Origin: Candidatus Levyibacteriota bacterium
GTDB taxonomy: Bacteria > Patescibacteriota > Microgenomatia > Levybacterales > UBA12049
Direction of reading: 5' to 3'
DNA length: 6,348 bases
NCBI GenBank assembly: GCA_018061205.1
Contig: JAGOUP010000038.1
Location: 1 to 6,348 of the forward strand
The first letter of the stretch is position 1. Each line of letters starts with the position of its first letter. The notes beneath the pieces were generated by a model. The model had not been told where the DNA came from. It worked only from the letters and a program-made list of their open reading frames with translations, and searched no databases. Positions 1-5,649 of the stretch are shown in pieces. The position numbers and the translations under genes were made by a program.

Positions 1-27
1 TATCTATAGTATTAATGTATGCTCATA

Positions 28-55
28 ATTGTCAATAAGAACATCAATTAACAAT
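28..55. promoter_or_regulatory. Small inverted repeat upstream of pyrB, possible operator
   Basis: ATTGTCAAT (28-36) and ATTAACAAT (47-55) are inverted copies with one mismatch across a 10-nt spacer. The site ends 7 nt before the possible -35 box at 63, where a regulator could bind. It is short and A/T-rich, so chance is a real alternative. It is unrelated in sequence to the spacer repeats. Confidence 0.2.
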
Positions 56-62
56 ACCCTAG

Positions 63-92
63 TTGACAAAAAAGGAGAAAAACTAGTAGACT
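63..92 (+). promoter_or_regulatory. Possible sigma-70-type promoter for pyrB
   Basis: A consensus -35 box TTGACA (63-68) is followed after 18 nt by TAGACT (87-92), four of six matches to the -10 consensus. Transcription would begin near base 99 and give a leader of about 40 nt before ATG 139. It is the best promoter match in the upstream region, but the -10 is weak and such matches arise easily in A/T-rich DNA. Confidence 0.35.
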
Positions 93-138
93 AATTTCTC
101 AGAGATGTCCGAATTGTAGACACGAAATTTTGTTTTTT

Positions 139-1110
139 ATGCCCGATATTACTGGCCTTGAAAAGATACATGGCAATTTTAAAAAAAAGGATATTTTATC
201 CCTTGAACAATTTTCCACAGATGACATAAAGCTCCTCTTTTCTCACGTCGAACATATGCGAGATATCGCAGTGAACTCCCAACCATCAGATATTTTGAAG
301 GGCAATGTCGTTACGCTCCTTTTTTATGAACCATCCAGTCGGACATTTGGATCATTTGGCGCTGCGATAAAACATCTCGGTGGACAAACAATTGATATTA
401 TCAATCCCCAACAATTTTCCTCAGTTGTCAAAGGAGAAACTCTGGAAGATACTATCCGGGTTTTTGAAAGTTATACAGACGCCATCGTTATCAGACATCC
501 AGAAGCAGGAACCGCAATACACGCAGCAATGGCAGCAAAAAATGTACCAATTATCAATGCTGGAGATGGGATAGGTGAACATCCGACACAAGCACTGTTA
601 GATTTATATACAATTTATGAAACATTCGGCAGGCTAGATAATCTCACTATTCTTTTCACCGGTGACATTCTCAATGGAAGAACAGTCCATTCACTGATGC
701 GTGGACTTGCACTCTACCCAAACAATACTATTTATCTATTGGCACCAACACAATTACAACTCTCATCAGATGAAAAAAAACAATTTGAGGAAAAAGGACT
801 CACGATTCATCTCATAACAACCGAACAAGATATTCCTCCTGCTGATGTCTGGTACTGGACCCGCGTACAAAAAGAACGTTTTGAGAATCTGGAAGAGTAT
901 GAAAAAATGAAACACGCATTTGTGCTCACCCAGAAACTATTGGATGAAAAAGGAAAACAAGAAACTATTGTGATGCATCCACTTCCAAAAGTAGGAGAAA
1001 TTGAGAAAACAGTAGATAGAGACCCAAGAGCTATCTATCTCACTGAAGAAATACAAAACGGATTATATGTTCGCATGGCGTTGATGGGGCTAGTGTTAGG
1101 AAAATTATAA
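139..1110 (+). CDS. pyrB: Aspartate carbamoyltransferase, catalytic chain
   Basis: This enzyme condenses carbamoyl phosphate with L-aspartate to give N-carbamoyl-aspartate in the cytoplasm, the committed step of UMP synthesis. From ATG 139 it has 323 residues, slightly longer than the usual 300-310. Visible family motifs are the carbamoyl-phosphate loop SSRT (66-69), the 80s-loop Ser/Lys before GE (S94, K98), RHP (119-121), GEHPTQ with H148 and Q151, GRTVHS with R181, TRVQKER with R242 and Q244, and HPLPK (280-284). TRVQKER marks an aspartate rather than an ornithine transcarbamylase. Two positions depart from the E. coli enzyme: the loop is SSRTF instead of STRTR, and HPLPR has become HPLPK. 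An in-frame TTG at 130 would add three residues (M-F-F); I prefer ATG 139. Neither start has a clear ribosome binding site. No regulatory chain (pyrI) is in the window. carA follows after 87 nt. Function is very likely; the start is moderately certain. Confidence 0.96.
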   Translation: MPDITGLEKIHGNFKKKDILSLEQFSTDDIKLLFSHVEHMRDIAVNSQPSDILKGNVVTLLFYEPSSRTFGSFGAAIKHLGGQTIDIINPQQFSSVVKGETLEDTIRVFESYTDAIVIRHPEAGTAIHAAMAAKNVPIINAGDGIGEHPTQALLDLYTIYETFGRLDNLTILFTGDILNGRTVHSLMRGLALYPNNTIYLLAPTQLQLSSDEKKQFEEKGLTIHLITTEQDIPPADVWYWTRVQKERFENLEEYEKMKHAFVLTQKLLDEKGKQETIVMHPLPKVGEIEKTVDRDPRAIYLTEEIQNGLYVRMALMGLVLGKL

Positions 1111-1117
1111 TCTCCGC

Positions 1118-1187
1118 TGTCATGCTGAATTTATTTCAGCATCTCAAAGCATGAGAAAAAAGATCCTGAAACAAGTTCAGGATGACA
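1118..1187. repeat. Paired-hairpin intergenic repeat, copy 1 (pyrB-carA)
   Basis: Two 27-nt arms lie in inverted orientation: the left at 1118-1144 and the right at 1161-1187, separated by 16 nt. The left arm is TGTC, then stem ATGCTGAA, loop TTTAT, stem TTCAGCAT, then CT. The right arm is AG, then stem ATCCTGAA, loop ACAAG, stem TTCAGGAT, then GACA. Each arm can form its own 8-bp hairpin, and the two arms can also pair with each other imperfectly. No T-run follows, so it does not look like an intrinsic terminator. The element fills most of the 87-nt spacer and ends 10 nt before the carA ATG. TTATAAT occurs on both sides (1105-1111 and 1188-1194). It is REP- or MITE-like; function unknown. 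Confidence 0.9.
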
Positions 1188-1197
1188 TTATAATAAT

Positions 1198-2238
1198 ATG
1201 GTATATGCAAAATTAGTGTTAGAAGATGGATCTGAATATAGTGGGAAAAGTTTTGGTGCTGAAAAAAGTAGTGCCGGGGAAGCCGTATTTACCACTGGTA
1301 TGGTAGGATATCCTGAAAGTCTCACTGATGCTTCTTATGGCGGCCAGCTATTGATTTTTACGTATCCACTCATTGGGAGTTATGGAGTAGCTGATCAAAA
1401 ATATTGGGAGTCTGCGTCAATCAAAGCAAATGGCCTGATAGTTTCTTCGTATATCGATACCCCCTCACACTTTCAAAGTAATCAAACACTCGGCGAGTGG
1501 CTCAAAAAAGAAGAAATCCCTGGAATTGAAATACCGGACACAAGAGAACTGACAATCAAACTCCGAGAAAAAGGAACCATGCTTGGAAAAATAGTCATCA
1601 ATGATCAAGATCAGCCATGGTATGATCCAAATGTTGATGATTTATTATCACGAGTATCTACCAAAAAAGTATTTAGTGAGGGGAGCGGGGACAAAACGAT
1701 TATTCTCATCGATTGTGGTGTAAAGAAAAATATTGCAACTTGTTTGGTAGAGAGAAACGCCAGAGTCATTACTGTTCCTTGGGATTATGATATCTTTTCT
1801 CTTCAAGAAAAATTTGATGGCGTTGTTATTTCAAATGGTCCAGGAGATCCCAAAATGGCAGGAAAAACAATAGAAACAATCAAGAAAGTACTGGAGAAAA
1901 AAATACCCATACTTGGTATTTGTCTCGGCCATCAATTACTTGCCCTCGCAGCAGGTGGCGATACAACAAAACTCAAATATGGACATAGAAGTCAAAATCA
2001 ACCCTGTACTATGCATGGGAGTAAGCGATGTTTTATTACCACACAAAATCATGGATTTGAGGTCAGTAAAATTCCTCAGGACTTTACTCCATGGTTTACG
2101 AATGCAAATGACGGATCAAATGAAGGTATCATCCACAAAACACTTCCATTTATGTCAACCCAATTTCATCCAGAAGCCAGACCAGGACCTGAAGATACCC
2201 AATGGATATTTGATGAATTTTTATCAAGAATTACTTAA
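1198..2238 (+). CDS. carA: Carbamoyl-phosphate synthetase small (glutaminase) subunit
   Basis: This subunit hydrolyses glutamine and passes ammonia through a tunnel to CarB for carbamoyl phosphate synthesis. It has 346 residues, a little short for the family (about 360-380). The N-terminal CarA domain covers roughly residues 1-150 and includes TGMVGYPESLTD (33-44). The class I glutamine amidotransferase domain covers about 167-346, with SNGPGDP (212-218), the nucleophile elbow GICLGHQ with Cys242, QNHGF (283-287), and QFHPEA supplying His324 and Glu326. The catalytic triad is therefore complete. The start fits because the protein aligns with the family from its first residues (LVLEDG). Several stretches, such as FTNANDGSNEG (300-310) and YGHRSQNQPC (261-270), resemble the human CAD glutaminase domain more than E. 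coli CarA. No Shine-Dalgarno sequence precedes the ATG, and the preceding repeat ends 10 nt upstream. carB follows and encodes its obligate partner. Confidence 0.97.
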   Translation: MVYAKLVLEDGSEYSGKSFGAEKSSAGEAVFTTGMVGYPESLTDASYGGQLLIFTYPLIGSYGVADQKYWESASIKANGLIVSSYIDTPSHFQSNQTLGEWLKKEEIPGIEIPDTRELTIKLREKGTMLGKIVINDQDQPWYDPNVDDLLSRVSTKKVFSEGSGDKTIILIDCGVKKNIATCLVERNARVITVPWDYDIFSLQEKFDGVVISNGPGDPKMAGKTIETIKKVLEKKIPILGICLGHQLLALAAGGDTTKLKYGHRSQNQPCTMHGSKRCFITTQNHGFEVSKIPQDFTPWFTNANDGSNEGIIHKTLPFMSTQFHPEARPGPEDTQWIFDEFLSRIT

Positions 2239-2241
2239 TCG

Positions 2242-2339
2242 TGTCATCTCGTAGATCCTTTAGGGCTGAACTCGTTTCAGGATCTAGTTAAAAAAGAATA
2301 GAATAACAATAGAGATGCTGAAACAAGTTCAGCATGACA
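2242..2339. repeat. Paired-hairpin intergenic repeat, copy 2 (carA-carB), left arm rearranged
   Basis: The right arm (2313-2339) is intact: AG, stem ATGCTGAA, loop ACAAG, stem TTCAGCAT, GACA. The left arm (2242-2285) begins with the usual TGTCAT and ends with CTGAA, loop CTCGT, TTCAGGATCT, but has about 17 extra bases between, so it is 44 nt long. The extra stretch includes AGATCCT (2253-2259), complementary to AGGATCT (2279-2285), so a larger bulged hairpin can still form. The arms are 27 nt apart. The right arm contains ATG 2315 and reads in frame into carB, which creates a false start. Confidence 0.85.
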
Positions 2340-2347
2340 ACAAGAAA
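2315..2347 (+). other. Spurious repeat-derived 5' extension of the carB frame
   Basis: These 11 in-frame codons read M-L-K-Q-V-Q-H-D-N-K-K. The first eight are the translation of the right arm of intergenic repeat copy 2. CarB homologues begin close to KKILILGSG, which matches a start at ATG 2348 or 2354. The extension is therefore most likely an annotation artefact, unless the repeat has been recruited as the real start region. Confidence 0.8.
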
Positions 2348-5300
2348 ATGATTATGAAAAAAATACTTATCTTAGGTTCAGGAGCATTGAAGATAGGAGA
2401 AGCGGGAGAGTTCGATTATTCTGGTTCACAAGCTATTAAAGCGTTGAAAGAAGAGGGGATAGAAACAGTACTCGTCAATCCAAATATTGCAACAATTCAA
2501 ACATCTAAATTTTTGGCCGATACAGTCTACTTTCTCCCTGTAAATCCCTATTTCGTTGAAAAAGTAATAGCCAAAGAAAAGCCAGATGGGATATTTCTCT
2601 CTTTTGGTGGACAAACAGCACTCAATTGCGGCTTGGCATTAGAGGAGAGTGGTGTATTAAAAAAGTACAATGTAAAAGTCCTCGGGACACCAGTATCAGC
2701 AATTGCTCTGACAGAAGATAGACAAGCATTTGCCAATCACTTACATAGTATAGACGTCCAAACACCACAAAGTGTGGCGGTAAATTCAACTGAGAAAGCA
2801 TTGGAGATAGCAAAGAACTTGGGTTATCCAGTTATGGTACGTGCTGGTTTTGCACTCGGAGGGCAGGGAAGTGGCATCGCAAAAAATGAAGAAGAACTCA
2901 AAAAGATAACAAACAATGCATTTTCCTTTGTTACACAAATACTCGTTGAGCAATATCTCCATCATTTTAAAGAAATAGAATATGAAGTCGTCAGAGATAA
3001 AGATGATAATTGCATAACTATTTGCAACATGGAAAACTTTGATCCACTCGGTATTCATACGGGTGAATCCATCGTTGTCGCGCCAAGCCAAACACTAACC
3101 AGTAATGAATATCACCACCTCAGATCAACAGCAATAAAAATTGTACGAAGTCTCGGAATAGTAGGGGAGTGTAATGTCCAATTTGCTCTGAATCCACATC
3201 CAAAAGAAAAAGAAATCGAATATTACGTGATAGAAGTAAATGCGAGACTTTCTCGCAGCAGCGCGTTGGCATCAAAAGCGACCGGTTATCCACTAGCGTA
3301 TGTTGCAGCAAAATTAGCACTTGGACAAAACCTCACTGAAATAAAAAATAGTGTCACCGGAGTCACCAGTGCATGCTTTGAACCAGCACTTGATTATATT
3401 GTTACGAAAATTCCACGATGGGATATAGAAAAATTCAGAGGAGCTGATGAAAAAATCGGCAGCAGTATGAAATCAGTCGGAGAAGTCATGGGTATTGGAC
3501 GAACTTTTGAAGAAAGTTTTCAAAAAGCAATCCGCATGCTTGATCTGGATTTTGAGGGTGTGACGAGTACGCTGCTTCTGAAAAATGGTGATACTGTCGA
3601 GGACTTATTGGAAAAACCTACCCCCAAAAGAATGTTCGCAATAGCCAGTGTATTAAAAAAAGGAATGAGTATATCAGAAATTCATGCTATTACAGGCATT
3701 GATGAATGGTTTTTGTCTCGCATAAAACATATTGTCGATATAAGCACCCACATGCCCAAAAAACTCACTGAAATTACCAAAGAACACCTTTGGGAAATAA
3801 AAAGAGCAGGTATCTCCGATAAACGAATCGGGGATCTCACACAAACAACAGGGCTTGCGGTTCGTGATTATAGAAAAAATCTGGGAGTAATTCCATCAAT
3901 TTTTCAAATAGACACCTTGGCCGGTGAATTTCCTGCAAAGACAAACTATTTATATGTCACCTATGGCGGAAATCACAATGATGTTTCTCCAGCAAAAGAC
4001 AAAGGTGTTATTGTGTTAGGCTCTGGTCCTTATAGAATAGGGTCATCGGTTGAATTTGACTGGACGAGTGTCAATACTGCTATGCAGTTAAAAGATCATG
4101 ATAAACAATCAATCATTATCAATTGTAATCCTGAAACTGTCTCAACTGATTATGATATTTCAGAAAGACTCTATTTTGAAGAACTCACGTTTGAAAGAAT
4201 CGCTGATATCTATGATTTTGAGAATCCTTTTGGCATCATCGTTTCAGTCGGTGGACAAACGCCAAATAATAGAGCACAATCGCTTCATCAATATGGTGCA
4301 CATATTTTGGGTACGACTCCTGAAAATATCAATAGAGCAGAAGATCGAAGCATCTTTTCAAAACTACTCGATGATTTGGAAGTAGATCAACCAAAGTGGA
4401 ATAAATTTACTGATACTGAAAAAGCAGTCACATTTGCTGACACTGTTGGATACCCTGTGCTTATCCGTCCATCTTATGTGCTGTCAGGAACGCTCATGCG
4501 TATTTGTAATACGAAGGAAGATCTCGTCAAATTTTTAGATGAAGCAGCACATGTATCATCAGACTACCCACTCACTGTCTCTAAATTTATTGAAGAAGCA
4601 AAAGAAATTGAATTGGATGCTGTTGCAAACAACGGAGAAATAAAAGCATTTGTCATTTCAGAACATATTGAAAATGCCGGAGTCCATTCAGGTGATGCGA
4701 GTATTGTACTCCCTCCACAAACACTGAATGAAACAACACAAAAAGCAATAGAAGAGGTAGGTCGGAAATTGGCCAAAGCATTAGACATTTCAGGACCAGT
4801 CAATATACAATTTTTGGCAAAAGACAACAACATCCAAGTGATTGAAACAAATCTGCGCGCATCAAGAACATTTCCGTTTATTTCGAAAGTAACAGGTGTT
4901 GATTTTATCAAACTGGCTGTCGATGCATTCTTTGGTAAGCAATCGAACAATGTAGCAATGAAACAATTGTCTTTTGTCGCTGTCAAAGTAGCACAATTTT
5001 CTTTTGCCAGACTCACTGGTGCTGATCCAATTTTACATGTAGAAATGGCATCAACTGGGGAAGCTGCCTGTTTTGGTGATACAGAAGCACAAGCGTTTTT
5101 GACAGGAGAATTAGCTGTCGGGGATCACATTCCAGCAAAAGGAATATTCTTAAGTCTTGGGGGAGACGAAAATAAAAAGAAATTTTTAAAGAGTGTCAAA
5201 AAAATTGGGAAGTTACAATTACCTTTGTACGCAACAGAAGGTACTGCAGCATTCCTAAAAGCAGAAAATATAGCTGTTGAGACTCTTCACAAATTACATG

Positions 5301-5548
5301 ATGGCAAGTCACCAAATGTCTTAGAATATTTCCAACAAAGAAAAATAGACTTGGTCATAAATTTAGTAGAACATCAACAAGCTGATGAACTTGATAAACT
5401 AACAATTAGACGAGCAGCAATTGACCACAACATTCCTGTGTATACCAATTTCCAAAAAGCAAGAATGTTTATAGAGGGAATAACTACCTATTCGCTTGAA
5501 GATATTCCAATCCGATCGTGGGATGAATATACAAAAGGCATTTTGTAA
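2348..5548 (+). CDS. carB: Carbamoyl-phosphate synthetase large subunit
   Basis: This subunit makes carbamoyl phosphate from bicarbonate, ammonia from CarA and two ATP. From ATG 2348 it has 1066 residues, normal for the family. The first ATP-grasp half (about 1-395) shows GSGALKIGEAGEFDYSGSQA, GGQTALN, the glycine loop GGQGSG (171-176), and metal/ATP residues E296, N298 and R300 in EVNARLSR. An oligomerisation region (about 395-550) joins it to the second ATP-grasp half (about 553-925), with GSGPYRIGSSVEFDW, NPETVSTD, RPSYVLSG and E833, N835, R837. A C-terminal MGS-like allosteric domain (about 929-1066) keeps YATEGT (961-966) and IRRAA. The halves are visibly an internal duplication. The frame is open upstream to ATG 2315, but those 11 codons come mostly from an intergenic repeat, so I start at 2348; ATG 2354 is also possible. 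No clear ribosome binding site is seen. CAD-like motifs include TNYLYVTY and YRIGSSVEFDW. Confidence 0.97.
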   Translation: MIMKKILILGSGALKIGEAGEFDYSGSQAIKALKEEGIETVLVNPNIATIQTSKFLADTVYFLPVNPYFVEKVIAKEKPDGIFLSFGGQTALNCGLALEESGVLKKYNVKVLGTPVSAIALTEDRQAFANHLHSIDVQTPQSVAVNSTEKALEIAKNLGYPVMVRAGFALGGQGSGIAKNEEELKKITNNAFSFVTQILVEQYLHHFKEIEYEVVRDKDDNCITICNMENFDPLGIHTGESIVVAPSQTLTSNEYHHLRSTAIKIVRSLGIVGECNVQFALNPHPKEKEIEYYVIEVNARLSRSSALASKATGYPLAYVAAKLALGQNLTEIKNSVTGVTSACFEPALDYIVTKIPRWDIEKFRGADEKIGSSMKSVGEVMGIGRTFEESFQKAIRMLDLDFEGVTSTLLLKNGDTVEDLLEKPTPKRMFAIASVLKKGMSISEIHAITGIDEWFLSRIKHIVDISTHMPKKLTEITKEHLWEIKRAGISDKRIGDLTQTTGLAVRDYRKNLGVIPSIFQIDTLAGEFPAKTNYLYVTYGGNHNDVSPAKDKGVIVLGSGPYRIGSSVEFDWTSVNTAMQLKDHDKQSIIINCNPETVSTDYDISERLYFEELTFERIADIYDFENPFGIIVSVGGQTPNNRAQSLHQYGAHILGTTPENINRAEDRSIFSKLLDDLEVDQPKWNKFTDTEKAVTFADTVGYPVLIRPSYVLSGTLMRICNTKEDLVKFLDEAAHVSSDYPLTVSKFIEEAKEIELDAVANNGEIKAFVISEHIENAGVHSGDASIVLPPQTLNETTQKAIEEVGRKLAKALDISGPVNIQFLAKDNNIQVIETNLRASRTFPFISKVTGVDFIKLAVDAFFGKQSNNVAMKQLSFVAVKVAQFSFARLTGADPILHVEMASTGEAACFGDTEAQAFLTGELAVGDHIPAKGIFLSLGGDENKKKFLKSVKKIGKLQLPLYATEGTAAFLKAENIAVETLHKLHDGKSPNVLEYFQQRKIDLVINLVEHQQADELDKLTIRRAAIDHNIPVYTNFQKARMFIEGITTYSLEDIPIRSWDEYTKGIL

Positions 5549-5549
5549 A

Positions 5550-5622
5550 TGTCATCCTGAATTTATTTCAGGATCTCTAATGTAAGATATTTTCTAGATG
5601 CTGAAACGAGTTCAGCATGACA
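5550..5622. repeat. Paired-hairpin intergenic repeat, copy 3 (carB-rarA)
   Basis: The left arm (5550-5576) is TGTC, stem ATCCTGAA, loop TTTAT, stem TTCAGGAT, CT. The right arm (5596-5622) is AG, stem ATGCTGAA, loop ACGAG, stem TTCAGCAT, GACA. They are separated by 19 nt. It starts immediately after the carB stop codon (TAA 5546-5548, one base between) and ends 27 nt before the rarA ATG. An ATG at 5598 in the right arm opens only a 15-codon frame ending at TAA 5643-5645, so no gene is called. It shares the arm sequence and inverted layout of the other two copies. Confidence 0.9.
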
Positions 5623-5634
5623 TAGAGTATATTA

Positions 5635-5643
5635 TGTTACAAT
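5635..5643 (+). promoter_or_regulatory. Possible extended -10 promoter for a leaderless rarA transcript
   Basis: TG at 5635-5636, one base, then TACAAT (5638-5643) matches an extended -10 element with one mismatch. The expected start point, about 7 nt downstream, falls on the A of the rarA ATG at 5650. No convincing -35 is seen. ATGACA at the end of repeat copy 3 (5617-5622) resembles one but sits only 15 nt away. The lack of a Shine-Dalgarno sequence fits a leaderless message. Confidence 0.3.
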
Positions 5644-5649
5644 AACCCC

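Noticed and set aside
3..38. Tail of an upstream gene ending at TAA 36-38
   Set aside because: Only 11 codons are visible and nothing recognisable can be read, so it cannot be supported.
105..119. Tiny frame M-S-E-L upstream of pyrB as a leader peptide
   Set aside because: It has four codons, no nearby ribosome binding site and no run of regulatory codons.
1118..1187. Reading the spacer hairpins as rho-independent terminators
   Set aside because: The stems are only moderately GC-rich and no T-run follows any arm in either direction, so they do not fit the intrinsic terminator pattern.
1189..1194. Perfect TATAAT just before carA as a -10 box
   Set aside because: It lies 3 nt from the ATG, so transcription would start inside the first codons. 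No -35 sits at proper spacing, and the area is A/T-rich.
4564..5016. 150-codon minus-strand open frame inside carB
   Set aside because: It lies wholly within well-conserved carB coding sequence and has no recognisable domain, so it is a shadow frame. The other minus-strand frames inside carB and rarA are the same.
1118..5622. CRISPR array
   Set aside because: The repeats are inverted pairs in separate intergenic regions, kilobases apart, with no regular spacers or cas genes.
5598..5645. 15-codon frame M-L-K-R-V-Q-H-D... in the carB-rarA spacer
   Set aside because: It is the translation of a repeat arm plus a few codons, with no sign of being a gene.
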